A program made the position numbers and the translations under genes. From assembly GCA_945868845.1 (NCBI GenBank), contig CAMBMS010000010.1, forward strand, positions 1-64,000: a stretch of 64,000 nt of DNA, read 5' to 3'. Below the pieces are notes generated by a model that saw only the letters and a list, made by a program, of their open reading frames with translations, was not told the DNA's origin and searched no databases. This DNA comes from Asaia bogorensis (lineage in GTDB: Bacteria > Pseudomonadota > Alphaproteobacteria > Acetobacterales > Acetobacteraceae). Shown here one piece after another: positions 45,705-55,584 of this stretch (position 1 is the stretch's first letter; every line of letters begins with the position of its first letter).

Positions 45705-48377
45705 TTACGCCGTCCGGTCGCCCCCCACCGCGCCCAGCGCCGCCTGCGCCGCCGCAAGTCGCGCCGCGGGCACGCGATAGGGCGAGCAGGAGACATAATC
45801 CAGCCCGACCTGCTCGAAGAACGCGATCGAGGCCGGATCGGCGCCATGCTCGCCGCAAATTCCGAGTTTTAAACCCGGCTTCGTAGCGCGGCCCCTCTCC
45901 ACCGCGATGCGCACCATTTCCCCCACACCTTCGATATCGAGCGAAACAAATGGGTCCTTTTTCAGGATGCCCTGATCGACATAACTGGGCAGGAATTTCC
46001 CAGCATCGTCTCGCGACAGGCCGAACACGGTTTGGGTGAGATCGTTGGTACCGAAACTAAAGAAATCCGCCACCCCGGCGATCTTATCGGCGGTGAGTGC
46101 CGCGCGGGGAAGCTCGATCATGGTGCCGACCGAAAATTCGATTTTGCGGCCAGCTTCGGCAAAAACCTGGTCCGCGATTTTCTCGACCTGTGCGCGGGTG
46201 ATTTCCAGTTCGCGGCGCGTGGCAACCAGGGGGATCATAATTTCAGGATGTGGTGCCTTACCGGTTTCGGCTGCCACCGCCAGCGCGCCCTCAAAAATCG
46301 CACGGACCTGCATTTCATAGATTTCCGGATAGGTCACGCCGAGGCGGCAGCCCCGGTGGCCCAGCATCGGGTTGGCTTCCGAAAGTTCATCAGCACGGCG
46401 GCGCATCGTATCCATGTCGGTGCCGAGCGCCTGCGCGATATCGGATAGTTCTTCGTCCGAATGTGGCAGAAATTCATGCAAGGGCGGGTCGAGCAGGCGG
46501 ATCGTGACGGGCTGGCCTGCCATGATGCTGAATAGCTGCACGAAATCCACGCGCTGGAATGGTAAAAGTTTTTCCAGCGCGGCCCGGCGGCCGCGTTCGT
46601 CGCTGGCCATGATCATCTGGCGGACGACGCCGATGCGGGCGGGATCGAAGAACATATGTTCAGTGCGGCAGAGGCCGATCCCCTCGGCACCGAATTTGCG
46701 CGCTGTTTCGGCATCCAGCGGGGTTTCCGCGTTGGCGCGTATGCGCAGGCGGCGTACATCGTCGGCCCAGGCCATGAGGATACCGAAATCGCCCGACATC
46801 GCCGGTTCGATCATGGTGACGGAGCCGATAAAAATTTCGCCCGTGGCGCCGTCGATGGTCAGGGTTTCGCCCGCATGGATGATATGCGCGCCGGCACGGA
46901 GGGTTTGCGCGCCGTAATCGACGCTGACGCCACCGGCTCCGGCCACGCAAGGGCGGCCCATGCCGCGGGCAACCACCGCCGCATGGCTGGTCATGCCGCC
47001 ACGCGTGGTGAGGATGCCTTTCGCGGCGTGCATACCATGAATGTCTTCCGGGCTGGTTTCGATGCGGACCAGAATAACGGATTCGCCCTTTGCCGCACGC
47101 GCTTCGGCCTCATCAGCATTGAACACAGCGATACCGCTGGCGGCACCAGGGCTGGCGGGCAAGCCCTTCGCCAGGAGATTGCGTCGCGCGTTTGGATCGA
47201 GCGCGGGATGCAGCAACTGATCGAGCGAGGCGGGATTGACGCGCCTGATTGCCTCGCGCCGGTCGATCAACCCCTCGTTCGCCATCTCCACGGCGATGCG
47301 CAGGGAGGCCGCTGCGGTGCGCTTGCCGTTGCGTGTTTGCAGCATGTAGAGCTTGTTCTGCTGCACGGTAAATTCGATGTCCTGCATATCCGCGTAATGC
47401 GCTTCCAGCTTCGAGCGCACGGCCATGAGTTCGGCGTAGGCGGCTGGCATGGCCGCTTCCAAGGAAACCTCGCCCGGCTTCGCGGCGGATTGTGATAGCG
47501 GCTGCGGCGTGCGGATGCCGGCAACGACATCCTCTCCCTGGGCGTTCATCAGATATTCGCCATAGAAAAAATTCTCGCCGGTGGAGGGGTCGCGGGTGAA
47601 GCAGACGCCGGTGGCGCAGTCCTCGCCCATATTGCCGAACACCATAGCCTGTGCGTTCACGGCCGTACCCCATTCCACAGGAATATCGTGCAGGCGCCGA
47701 TAGGTGATGGCGCGCGGGTTCATCCAGGACCCGAACACCGCGCCAATGGCGCCCCAGAGTTGCTCTTCTGGATCCTGTGGGAAGGGTTTTCCCGTCTCGG
47801 CTTCAATCATCTGCTGGTAGCCATCCACCACGCGCTGCCAGTCTTCAGCGGTCAGCGCCGTGTCCTCGAATTGGCCGGTTTCGAGTTTGACTTGCTCGAT
47901 GACTTCCTCGAAGCGGTGATGATCGACATCGAGTACCACGGCGCCGTACATTTGCACGAAACGGCGATAGGAATCCCAGGCGAAGCGCGCGTCGCCGGCG
48001 GCTGCGGCGAGGCCGGCGACGGTGGTGTCGTTCAGGCCGAGATTGAGTACCGTGTCCATCATGCCGGGCATGGAGACGCGGGCTCCGGAGCGGACGGAGA
48101 CGAGGAGGGGTTTTGCCGGATTTCCGAATTGCAGGCCGACGGCGTCCTCGACGCGGGCGAGGGCGCTTTTGACCTGTACAATCAGTGTGTCAGGGTAGTT
48201 TTTGTTGTTGTCGTAATAGGCGGTGCAAACCTCCGTGGTAATGGTGAGGCCCGGGGGTACGGGCAGGCCGATGCTGGCCATTTCTGCGAGATTGGCACCC
48301 TTACCTCCGAGAAGGTTGCGCATGTCCGCACGACCTTCGTTATGGCCGGCGCCGAAGCTGTATACCCATTTAGTCAT
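45705..48377 (-). CDS. ppdK: Pyruvate, phosphate dikinase
   Basis: 890 residues, full length. Order: ATP-grasp nucleotide-binding domain (about 1-350, starting KWVYSFGAG), swivelling phosphohistidine domain with the catalytic His in GGMTSHAAVVARGMGRPCVAG (about 455), and the C-terminal TIM-barrel pyruvate domain (about 530-875, with GLCRTEHMFF and GICGEHGADP). Interconverts pyruvate + ATP + phosphate and PEP + AMP + PPi; in alphaproteobacteria it supports gluconeogenic growth. Located downstream of glyQS on the same strand with a 157-base gap holding a hairpin. Confidence 0.95.
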   Translation of the reverse strand: MTKWVYSFGAGHNEGRADMRNLLGGKGANLAEMASIGLPVPPGLTITTEVCTAYYDNNKNYPDTLIVQVKSALARVEDAVGLQFGNPAKPLLVSVRSGARVSMPGMMDTVLNLGLNDTTVAGLAAAAGDARFAWDSYRRFVQMYGAVVLDVDHHRFEEVIEQVKLETGQFEDTALTAEDWQRVVDGYQQMIEAETGKPFPQDPEEQLWGAIGAVFGSWMNPRAITYRRLHDIPVEWGTAVNAQAMVFGNMGEDCATGVCFTRDPSTGENFFYGEYLMNAQGEDVVAGIRTPQPLSQSAAKPGEVSLEAAMPAAYAELMAVRSKLEAHYADMQDIEFTVQQNKLYMLQTRNGKRTAAASLRIAVEMANEGLIDRREAIRRVNPASLDQLLHPALDPNARRNLLAKGLPASPGAASGIAVFNADEAEARAAKGESVILVRIETSPEDIHGMHAAKGILTTRGGMTSHAAVVARGMGRPCVAGAGGVSVDYGAQTLRAGAHIIHAGETLTIDGATGEIFIGSVTMIEPAMSGDFGILMAWADDVRRLRIRANAETPLDAETARKFGAEGIGLCRTEHMFFDPARIGVVRQMIMASDERGRRAALEKLLPFQRVDFVQLFSIMAGQPVTIRLLDPPLHEFLPHSDEELSDIAQALGTDMDTMRRRADELSEANPMLGHRGCRLGVTYPEIYEMQVRAIFEGALAVAAETGKAPHPEIMIPLVATRRELEITRAQVEKIADQVFAEAGRKIEFSVGTMIELPRAALTADKIAGVADFFSFGTNDLTQTVFGLSRDDAGKFLPSYVDQGILKKDPFVSLDIEGVGEMVRIAVERGRATKPGLKLGICGEHGADPASIAFFEQVGLDYVSCSPYRVPAARLAAAQAALGAVGGDRTA

Positions 48378-48439
48378 GGCAAGACACCTTCTAGGAATAG
48401 CACATTATTCTTGCCGTAATGCTCTGGTTTGGCCCGAGG

Positions 48440-48476
48440 ATCCACGCCTTGTTCGTCCGTCCATAAAGGCGTGGAT
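48440..48476 (-). terminator. Hairpin after glyS, possible terminator or ppdK leader
   Basis: An 11-bp perfect stem (ATCCACGCCTT / AAGGCGTGGAT) with a 15-base loop lies in the 157-base glyS-ppdK spacer. A smaller hairpin GGTCC/GGACC follows at about 48477-48494. Without a T tract the role as terminator is uncertain. Confidence 0.5.
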
Positions 48477-48534
48477 GGTCCATCGACGCGGACCATGACA
48501 CATGATAGTCGAGAGAAAATCGGCAACATTTTGG

Positions 48535-50676
48535 TCAGCCTTCGATCCGGGAGAAACTTGCGACCGCATCTAAGGTGTTTACGATCGCGCGCAGTAGTCG
48601 GAGACGATTTCGGCGGAATTCGGGCAGCGGATCATTGACGGTGACTTTTTCGAAGAACGCGTCCAGTGCGCCGCGCAATCCAGCCATGGTTTGTATGGCA
48701 GCGGCAAAGTTCTCTGCGCGCAGATCGGCAGCAATGGTGGGCGTGGCGACAGCCAAAGCGAGGGCGAGGGATTTTTCCTCGGGTTTCTGGAATAGGGCTT
48801 CGTCGGGCACGCCCTGATGCGGGCCGTCCTTGCGGTCTTCGATGCGCAGGATGTTGGCGGCGCGCTTGTAGGCGGCCAGCAGACTTTTGCCCGTGTCTGT
48901 GCCCAGCAGGGCGGCGACGGCATCCGTGCGAGCGAGCAGGCGGACGATGTCGTCATCGGCACCGGCGGCGAAGACAGCACTGAGGACGTCGTGGCGGGCA
49001 CCTTCGGTGCGAAGCTGAACGCGCAGGCGTTCAGCGAGGAAATCGAGAATTTCAAACGCAAAGTTATCATGTTCCGCTTCGGACCCCGAGGCCATCCTTC
49101 GACGTATCGTCGATGCACCGACCCCACTAGAACCACCCTGCGGACGAGACATTGCAATCGCATGCCTAACCTCATTCATCGCCGAGTCCAGGATATCCGA
49201 CAACGGCAGTCGAATCTGATTCTCCCTAATAACTCGAATGACTCCCAATGCGGCCCGACGCAGAGCATAGGGATCACCAGCCCCGGTGGGCTTTTCATTA
49301 ATGGCAAAAAATCCCGCTAATTGGAAAATTTTATCCGCTAATGCGATCGCGATCGCAACTGGTTCCGTTGGTACCGCGTCGCCCGGACCTTTGGGCGCGT
49401 AATGGTCGCGGATGGCTGCGGCAATGGAGGAGTTCTCACCGTCATGCAGCGCGTAGTAGCGGCCCATGACGCCTTGTAGTTCGGGGAACTCGCCGACCAT
49501 GCCGGAGAGGAGATCTGCCTTGCATAGGCGTGCGGCGGCGCGGGCCATTTCCGGGGCGGCTCCGACATGGGGCGCGATGTGGGCGGCGAGGTTTTCGATG
49601 CGGCGCACGCGCTCGCCCTGACTGCCGAGCTTGGCGTGGAAGGTGACGTGATCCAGTTTCGGCGTCAGTGATTCCAGGCGGGTCTTGCGGTCAAAATCCC
49701 AGAAATGCCGTGCATCGGCGAAGCGGGCGCGGAGCACGCGTTCGTTGCCGGCGATGATGGTGGCGCCGCCGTCCGTCGCCTCGACATTAGCGACGAAGGC
49801 GAAGTAAGGCGCGGCGCTGCCATCGGGGTTACGGAGCGCGAAGTAGCGCTGGTTGACGCGCATGGAGACCTGCAGGACTTCGGTCGGTAAATCCATATAC
49901 GTGTCATCGATGCGCCCGAGCAGGGGTACCGGCCATTCGACCAGCCCGGCGACTTCATCGAGCAGGCCGGCATCGTCCACCACGTTCAGTCCCTTCTCGC
50001 CGGCGAGTTTAGCGATGCCGGTGCCGATCAGGAATTTTCTGTCCTGGGCATCGATGATCACACGGGCCTCGCGCAACGCCTGGTGCCATTGCGCGACGGA
50101 CGAAATAGTGATTGGAGTGGGGGTGTGGAAGCGGTGGCCCTCGGTGATGTTGGCACTGACGAGACCGTGGCCATCGTCCGTGCCGTCGCGCAAGGTAAAG
50201 GGCACCACCGTGCCATCCAGCAGGCAGGTGATGCGACGCAGGGGACGCACCCAGGTAAAATTGCTCGTGCCGCCCCAACGCATGGATTTTGGCCACGGGA
50301 ACCGGCGTAATAGATTGGGCATCTTCTCTGCGATCAGGGTGGCGGCAGTGAGGGCGGGAGAGGTTTTTTCCAGCAGCCAGTAATCGCCGTCCTGGCGCAT
50401 ATCTTCGCGGGCAGCATTGTGCTTACGCAGGAAGCCCGCAAGCGCTTGTTCTGACGCATTGGCGCGCGGGCCGCGTTCAGAAATTTTCGCCTCTGGCGTG
50501 CCGTCGGAGACATTCCCGGTAAACGCCAAACGGCGCGGGCCGTAGAAGGTTTGCGTTTGTACCGGTATCAGTGGCGCCAGCGCCTCGGTCAGCAGCCGGG
50601 ACAGATCTTCCGCCGCACGGGCTTGCATGCGGGCCGGAATTTCTTCGCTGAATAGTTCGAGGAAGAACTCAGCCAC
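48535..50676 (-). CDS. glyS: Glycine--tRNA ligase beta subunit
   Basis: 713 residues, normal for GlyS. Start [21 protein letters not shown] is typical; [14 protein letters not shown] (KSMRWGGT), and the C-terminal anticodon-binding region follow. Charges tRNA-Gly with the alpha subunit. One oddity: the DNA for residues about 430-545 (49040-49370) uses AT-richer codons (ATT, GTT, ATA, AGG) than the flanking parts, and an unusual Gly/Ser-rich linker ([11 protein letters not shown]) occurs there. Overlaps the glyQ stop by 8 bases. Confidence 0.95.
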   Translation of the reverse strand: MAEFFLELFSEEIPARMQARAAEDLSRLLTEALAPLIPVQTQTFYGPRRLAFTGNVSDGTPEAKISERGPRANASEQALAGFLRKHNAAREDMRQDGDYWLLEKTSPALTAATLIAEKMPNLLRRFPWPKSMRWGGTSNFTWVRPLRRITCLLDGTVVPFTLRDGTDDGHGLVSANITEGHRFHTPTPITISSVAQWHQALREARVIIDAQDRKFLIGTGIAKLAGEKGLNVVDDAGLLDEVAGLVEWPVPLLGRIDDTYMDLPTEVLQVSMRVNQRYFALRNPDGSAAPYFAFVANVEATDGGATIIAGNERVLRARFADARHFWDFDRKTRLESLTPKLDHVTFHAKLGSQGERVRRIENLAAHIAPHVGAAPEMARAAARLCKADLLSGMVGEFPELQGVMGRYYALHDGENSSIAAAIRDHYAPKGPGDAVPTEPVAIAIALADKIFQLAGFFAINEKPTGAGDPYALRRAALGVIRVIRENQIRLPLSDILDSAMNEVRHAIAMSRPQGGSSGVGASTIRRRMASGSEAEHDNFAFEILDFLAERLRVQLRTEGARHDVLSAVFAAGADDDIVRLLARTDAVAALLGTDTGKSLLAAYKRAANILRIEDRKDGPHQGVPDEALFQKPEEKSLALALAVATPTIAADLRAENFAAAIQTMAGLRGALDAFFEKVTVNDPLPEFRRNRLRLLRAIVNTLDAVASFSRIEG

Positions 50677-51544
50677 CGGACGCTTCCTCGCCGGCCAACC
50701 AGGTCTCGCAGCAGCCCTTGGCCAGGGCGCGCACGCGGGCGATGTAGCTGGCGCGTTCCGTCACGCTGATCACGCCACGCGCGTCCAACAGGTTAAAGAG
50801 ATGGCTGGCCTTGATGCATTGGTCATAGGCGGGCAGAGCAAGTTTCTTTTCCAGCAGCGATTCGCCTTCGCCTTCTGCATCCTTGAAATGGCGCGACAGC
50901 ATGTCCGGGTTTGAGAATTCGAAGTTATGAGCGCTGTACTCGCGTTCAGCGCGGAGAAAGACGTCGCCATACGTGACGCCGGCCCCGTTGAAGTCGAGGT
51001 CGTAAACATTCTCCACGCTCTGCACATACATGGCCAGCCGTTCCAGGCCGTAGGTCATCTCAAAGCTGGGCAGCGCTACCGGAATGCCGCCGACCTGCTG
51101 GAAATAGGTGAACTGTCCGACCTCCATGCCGTCGCACCAGACTTCCCAGCCGAGGCCCCAGGCACCGAGCGTCGGCGATTCCCAGTCATCTTCCACGAAG
51201 CGGAAATCGTGCAGCAGCGGATCGAGGCCGATTTCGCGATAGCTTTCCAGTAGCAGGGCCTGCGCGTCGGCCGGGCTGGGCTTTATGATGACCTGGTATT
51301 GGTAGTAGTGCTGTAACCGGTTCGGGTTTTCGCCATAGCGGCCATCGGTGGGGCGGCGAGAGGGTTGCACATAGGCGGCCTTCCACGGCTTCGGGCCTAG
51401 TGCGCGGAGCGTGGTGGCGGGATGAAACGTGCCGGCACCCATTTCCACGTCATAGGGCTGCAAAATGACGCAGCCCTGGCGCGACCAGAAACGGTGCAGG
51501 GTCAGGATCAAATCTTGCAAGCTGTTTGGGCGGGGCAGGGCCAT
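50669..51544 (-). CDS. glyQ: Glycine--tRNA ligase alpha subunit
   Basis: 291 residues, full length. Class II aminoacyl-tRNA synthetase core: [24 protein letters not shown] (in part), the [19 protein letters not shown] motif 2 and the [13 protein letters not shown] motif 3 are all present. Works as an alpha2beta2 enzyme with GlyS. Heads the glyQ-glyS operon; 901 bases upstream lack an intact gene. Confidence 0.96.
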   Translation of the reverse strand: MALPRPNSLQDLILTLHRFWSRQGCVILQPYDVEMGAGTFHPATTLRALGPKPWKAAYVQPSRRPTDGRYGENPNRLQHYYQYQVIIKPSPADAQALLLESYREIGLDPLLHDFRFVEDDWESPTLGAWGLGWEVWCDGMEVGQFTYFQQVGGIPVALPSFEMTYGLERLAMYVQSVENVYDLDFNGAGVTYGDVFLRAEREYSAHNFEFSNPDMLSRHFKDAEGEGESLLEKKLALPAYDQCIKASHLFNLLDARGVISVTERASYIARVRALAKGCCETWLAGEEASGG

Positions 51545-51742
51545 AGGGATCTCGCTTAGCGGCGGTCGTGATGCGGTGCACCCTTAAGCACCCGGACCAA
51601 GTTGGGCAAGGACGCGGCTGCGAGACGTGCTGGGCATTGTGGCTGTCGTAGCGAGCATCATGGCGCTGCTGGCCTATCGGGGCGTGTCAATCGCGCCGCG
51701 TGCTGGGATTCTCTGGCTCCGCATCCTCATCTGTGGGGCGGG

Positions 51743-51893
51743 TTAGCACTGTGGGCGTTCATCGGCATAGGTGACGGGCTGCTGCACCGCGGGGCTCACC
51801 TGGTTGATCGCGATGATGGATTCCGCCTCCGGAAGATCGCGGCGGAGCAATACCTCGTTGCCGACGATCACGCCGTCTGCCGATGCGGCGGCG
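51743..51893 (-). pseudogene. Fragment resembling a GH17-type glycoside hydrolase
   Basis: The minus strand carries SADGVIVGNEVLLRRDL then PEAESIIAINQVSPAVQQPVTYAD, ending at a stop at 51743. IVGNEVLLRGDL...VRAAVxxPVTYAD is characteristic of GH17 beta-1,3-glucanase-like and related beta-glucan synthase proteins of alphaproteobacteria. An upstream stop and loss of all flanking motifs show it is inactive. The rest of 51545-52210 has no gene I can recognise. Confidence 0.45.
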
Positions 51894-52210
51894 CAGGCGG
51901 GGGGCTATTTCGTGCGTATTCCGCGCCCGGTCCGCGCCAAGCCGCAGCCCGAGCTAGACTTTTGTCGCGCGCCGCACGGCGACGGCTGGTATATTGTAAT
52001 CACCCTGCGCTGGCAGCGTGGGTGCGGATGGCGCGGGTGATCGGTGTCCGCAAGGCTAGGTCGGCATCAACCTCGGCTGCGGTCAGAAAATAGCCGCTCA
52101 ACGGCGACTGACTGGGGCGGGGCGGAGGGCTTAATCCGGGCCGCCGGGCGGTTCAGCCACCGCCAGGCTAGCGTGGGCAGGCTTCGGCCCGCGTCGGGCC
52201 GGCAGTGGAT

Positions 52211-52360
52211 GCATCAATCCGGCCGGGCGCGGATGTGGTATGGATGCAGCTGGGCGTGATCCAGCGGGATGCGGCGGCGCGGGCGGTGGGGATCGTCGTA
52301 GTGATGGATCGCTGCCCGGTGATCGAGTTTGGCCGGCTCAGTATATCGCGTCATGCTTGA
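52211..52360 (+). pseudogene. 3' remnant of a CoA-binding protein gene (YccU-like)
   Basis: In-frame 50-codon stretch reading GADVVWMQLGVIQRDAAARA then IVVVMDRCPVIEFGRL, followed by a stop at 52358. This matches the C-terminal half of CoA-binding domain proteins (AVWMQLGVI...VVMDRCPKIEY). The Rossmann N-terminal half is missing or frameshifted (only a possible NPG trace near 52130). No start codon in frame. Confidence 0.65.
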
Positions 52361-52445
52361 AGTTGCGCCAGCTTGAAGTTACGTCGGGCTAGGCTACATC
52401 AAAGGACAACGCCGAAACCGGCGAGCCAACAGGAGGACCCTTGCG

Positions 52446-53336
52446 GTGCCCATGACACGCGAAGAACAGGATATCATCACCCAATATATTGAACGGGTGA
52501 GCGGACGCGCCGGGCAGCCTACCCCTGGTGGGTCGGTGCCCGCGACCATCCAGCCGCTGCCGCCGGTCGATCCCGATGCGGACCGACTGATCGGCGATCT
52601 GTTCATCCGCCATCCGGAAGCGCGCTATCGGCTGACCCAGACCGCGTTCGTGCAGGAGCATGCGCTGGTGGAGGCGCAGAACCGCATGCAGCGCATGGAA
52701 TGGGAAATGAACCAGATGCGCCAAGCAATGGCGCAAATGCAGCAGTCCCCCCAGATGGCGCCGCAGAAATCGGGCGGGTTCTTTTCTGGCCTGTTTGGTG
52801 GGGGTTCCCAGCGGGGCGCGCCGCCACCGGGACGGCCCGGCATGGGTGGACCGGGCATGGGGCAGCCGCCGCAAACCTATCCGCAACAGGGCGGGCAACA
52901 ATGGGGTGGCCCCCCGCCCCCGCAGTATCCGCCTGGCTATCAGCAGGGCATGATGGCGCCGCAACGCAGTGGTTCTGGCTTTCTGGGCTCCGCCCTGACC
53001 ACGGCGGCCGGGGTGGCCGGTGGGCTGGTCGTAGGCAACATGCTGATGAACATGATGTCCGGCCATGGATCGGGCTTGGGATCGGGCTTAGGCAGCGGGG
53101 CCGGCGCGGGCGCTGGTGGCGCTGCCGCGGGCGGCGGTGTGGAGCAAGGTGGCTGGGGGCAGGATGATGGCACTGCGGCTTCGGGTTCCGCATGGGGCGG
53201 CGACCAATCCGCCGCGGGCGGTGGCTGGGCCGATCCGGCGGCTGGCGGCGGCTGGGCCGATCAATCGGGTGGCGGTGGCTGGGATGATGGAGGTGGCGGC
53301 GGCGGGGACAGCGGCGGCGGCGATTCGGTTGATTAA
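52446..53336 (+). CDS. DUF2076 family protein with glycine-rich tail
   Basis: 296 residues. Start GTG at 52446 has AGGAGG nine bases upstream; an ATG two codons later is possible. The N-terminus MTREEQDIITQYIERVSG, ALVEAQNRMQRMEWEMNQMR (coiled coil) and a variable Gly/Gln/Pro-rich middle are typical of DUF2076, often called periplasmic ligand-binding sensors without proof. One hydrophobic segment (about 178-202) suggests membrane association. The last 90 residues are Gly/Ser/Ala/Trp repeats (WGGDQSAAGGGWAD...). Unknown function. Bounded by gene remnants on both sides. Confidence 0.8.
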   Translation: MPMTREEQDIITQYIERVSGRAGQPTPGGSVPATIQPLPPVDPDADRLIGDLFIRHPEARYRLTQTAFVQEHALVEAQNRMQRMEWEMNQMRQAMAQMQQSPQMAPQKSGGFFSGLFGGGSQRGAPPPGRPGMGGPGMGQPPQTYPQQGGQQWGGPPPPQYPPGYQQGMMAPQRSGSGFLGSALTTAAGVAGGLVVGNMLMNMMSGHGSGLGSGLGSGAGAGAGGAAAGGGVEQGGWGQDDGTAASGSAWGGDQSAAGGGWADPAAGGGWADQSGGGGWDDGGGGGGDSGGGDSVD

Positions 53337-53344
53337 TACTCAGC

Positions 53345-53475
53345 CAGCGCCACTCAACATCGGGCTGTCAGCGCGGATAGACACAACGCCGCGATGGCGT
53401 TGAGTATCTGCTAGAACAGGTCGCGCAAGACCATCACCTCGCCTATCTGGAGCGTGATCGATCGAGACCCGTCGG
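53345..53475 (-). mobile_element. IS1380 family transposase remnant (extreme C-terminus)
   Basis: The minus strand encodes SITLQIGEVMVLRDLF, a stop, then QILNAIAALCLSALTAR. This fits the C-terminal end of IS1380 transposases (FQMAEVAVPRDLFAxIL). Very short and mutated, hence the modest confidence. The remaining bases to the next gene at 53766 show no feature. Confidence 0.45.
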
Positions 53476-53765
53476 CATCGGTCCTTCCCTTCTGGAGAAC
53501 TGAACCATGCCGGCATACGCGCCCCTTGTCGCCCTGGTTGCCTGTGCGACGTGGCCAGGCTGCAGAGGAATTTCACCCAGAATGGCGCGGCCTCCCCGAG
53601 CCAGATGGGCCGCTTCGAGACGAAGTGGCTCACGGCGTCCAGTAATTTCTTGATACTACTGACGGTGCTGTGCAGACTGGCTGAACCAATGGCTATAGGG
53701 TGTGCTGGCCTAGGGATCCGGGGAAACTCGGGCTCAAGAAAACAAAATAAACCAGGGAAAGAAAC

Positions 53766-54875
53766 ATGAACATTGGACGTATGGCGTCGATCCTGGCGGG
53801 AACCGGGCTCAGCTTGGCCAGCCTGCTCTCGCCGAGTGGGGAGGCGTTGGCTCAGACTACGAGCTGGAAGCTGCAGACCTCGTGGCCGCAAGCAAATCTG
53901 CTTCAGCGATCACCGGAGCACATCGCCAAGACAATCGAGACGATTTCGGGCGGCCGCCTCAAGATAGAAGTCTTGCCAGCCGGAATGATCGTTCCCGCCT
54001 TTGAGGTGCTCGATGCCGTACACAAAGGGGTCATTGACGCTGCCCACACCTGGCCCGGCTACTGGACAGGCAAGAATACGGCAGCGGGCTTATTTGGTCC
54101 GCCACCGGCCGGTCCCTACGGCATGGGTCGCGACGAGTTCCTATCTTGGCTCCACAGCGGCGGTGGTTTGGAACTCTACAACGAGCTGCTGCAGAAGGAA
54201 CTGAAGCTCAACGTCATCTCCTTCATGACGACGACGTTGCCCTACTGGGAGGCCTTCGGTTGGTTTCGCAAGCCGTTCGAGAGCCTCGATGAGTTGAAGC
54301 GCCTTAAGTTCCGTACCTCCGGCCTCGGGCTCGATCTGCTACGCCAGATGGGCATCACGGGCGTTCAGATGCCCGGTGGCGAGGTCATCCCGGCGCTCGA
54401 GCGTGGCCTCATCGATGGCGCCGAGTGGGGCATCCCCAGCCACGACATCCTCATGGGCTTCCACGGCGTCACCAAATTCTACTACATGCCGGATATGCGC
54501 CAGCCGCCCGCCGTGCAAGAGTTCATGATCAACAAGTCCAAGTGGGATGCGCTGTCGCCTGATATGCAACTCATCATCAAGACGGCGCTGTTGGCCGAGA
54601 TTATGCGCACGAACAACGACACGATCGCTGTCGACGGCGTGGCCGCCGAGGATCTACGCACCAAGCACGGCGTCACCATCAAGCGGACGCCAGACGACGT
54701 GTTCAAGGCGCAGATGGAGGCCGCCGATCGGATGTACGAGATCGAGGCCAAGAAGAACCCGTTCTTCGCCAAGGTGCTCGCCTCCCAGCGCGAGTTTGCC
54801 AAACGCGTCGTCCCTCACGCCGCCGCCATGCGCCCGCCGCTGGAAAGCGCCGTGCAGCACTACTGGGGGAAGTGA
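53766..54875 (+). CDS. Orphan TRAP transporter substrate-binding protein
   Basis: 369 residues with a signal peptide (cleavage after EALAQ, about residue 30). Same TakP-like subclass as the dctP at 34950-36050: GGEVIPALERGLIDGAEWG, VPAFEVLDAVHKGVIDAAHTW (in part), FRTSGLGLDLLRQMG, WEAFGWFRKPFESLDELKRL. Intact. A good AGGGAAAGAAAC site precedes the ATG. No DctQ or DctM is adjacent, so it may share the transporter at 33-36 kb or be an acquired spare. Codon use (heavy AAG/GAG/CTC) looks more uniform than its neighbours, and IS fragments lie on both sides. Confidence 0.9.
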   Translation: MNIGRMASILAGTGLSLASLLSPSGEALAQTTSWKLQTSWPQANLLQRSPEHIAKTIETISGGRLKIEVLPAGMIVPAFEVLDAVHKGVIDAAHTWPGYWTGKNTAAGLFGPPPAGPYGMGRDEFLSWLHSGGGLELYNELLQKELKLNVISFMTTTLPYWEAFGWFRKPFESLDELKRLKFRTSGLGLDLLRQMGITGVQMPGGEVIPALERGLIDGAEWGIPSHDILMGFHGVTKFYYMPDMRQPPAVQEFMINKSKWDALSPDMQLIIKTALLAEIMRTNNDTIAVDGVAAEDLRTKHGVTIKRTPDDVFKAQMEAADRMYEIEAKKNPFFAKVLASQREFAKRVVPHAAAMRPPLESAVQHYWGK

Positions 54876-54955
54876 CGCATGCGCTCGGTTGGGAGCATAA
54901 TGGTGATTCTAAATTATAATCGCCCCTAATGTTTCCGTCTGGGAGCTTTACCCTC

Positions 54956-55013
54956 ACAGGACCAGATCGAAGATTTTCTGAAACGCCCGGTCGGTCGGCC
55001 ACCGAACCACGCG
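54956..55013 (+). mobile_element. Probable internal fragment of an IS1380 transposase
   Basis: QIEDFLKRPVGRPPNHARS appears in the plus frame, resembling the LLKRPVGRPPNHVRR stretch of IS1380 transposases, and then breaks off at stops. It could be the N-terminal side of the same insertion as the C-terminal fragment at 55790-56160, split by an IS3-type insertion. Confidence 0.35.
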
Positions 55014-55137
55014 CGCTCTTGCCGCGAGGTCCAGAAATAGCGACGCGCCGTGTAATTACCCAAGGTGTAGCCGGAGTAGCGCAGCTTGTCCGGGGTTAGC
55101 ACCGGTGAGGCAGATTTATGGGGTTGAGGACGAGAGT

Positions 55138-55185
55138 ATTTCTGGCTCATCGTAATTCCACGAAGAACGCAGATGAGCCAGAAAT
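55138..55185. repeat. 14-bp inverted repeat at an IS fragment border
   Basis: ATTTCTGGCTCATC at 55138-55151 and GATGAGCCAGAAAT at 55172-55185 are exact complements separated by 20 bases. It marks the boundary between the IS1380-like fragment and the IS3-like fragment and may be transposon end material or a relic of a nested insertion. Confidence 0.7.
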
Positions 55186-55218
55186 CGGTTGCCCCTAGTT
55201 CGCTGTCCGAGCGGCGGG

Positions 55219-55408
55219 ATGAAGAACATCCGCCGTGCGACGCGGCGACATCGCTCGGCCGAGGAGAAGGTTTGCATGGTCCTGGACGGGCTTCGGGAGG
55301 AGCCGCAGCATTTTAGAGCTATGCCGTCGAGAAGGCATAGCCGAGGGGCTCAACTCCAGCTGATCGAAGGAGTTTCTGGAGGCAGGCAAACGGCGGCTGG
55401 CGGGCTGA
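55219..55408 (+). mobile_element. IS3 family OrfA remnant, frameshifted
   Basis: MKNIRRATRRHRSAEEKVCM continuing to VLDGLREE is followed, after a +1 shift, by SILELCRREGIAEGLNSS, a stop, then SKEFLEAGKRRLAG and a stop. This is the helix-turn-helix half of IS3 family OrfA (IVLDGLRGEESIAELCRREGI...SKEFLEAGKRRLAGD). OrfB is absent. Inactive. Confidence 0.7.
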
Positions 55409-55584
55409 CCGATGAGGTGGGAAAAGGGTCGCCCGGCCAGTCCGGGTTGACCTGACAGAACCCACCAGCTGCATTCCCGGTAGGGTAACTTTTTTAGAAT
55501 AGCTAGATTTCCAGACTAGTTACTTTTAGTCGATTTGTTAGCGGGTCACAAATTTGGCTTTCTGCAGGATTAGAGCTTTTCGCC

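Noticed and set aside
54926-55150. A 74-codon minus-strand frame beginning MSQKYSRPQ in the IS region.
   Set aside because: Its start lies in the 14-bp inverted repeat and the opposite strand matches an IS1380 fragment; no family support.
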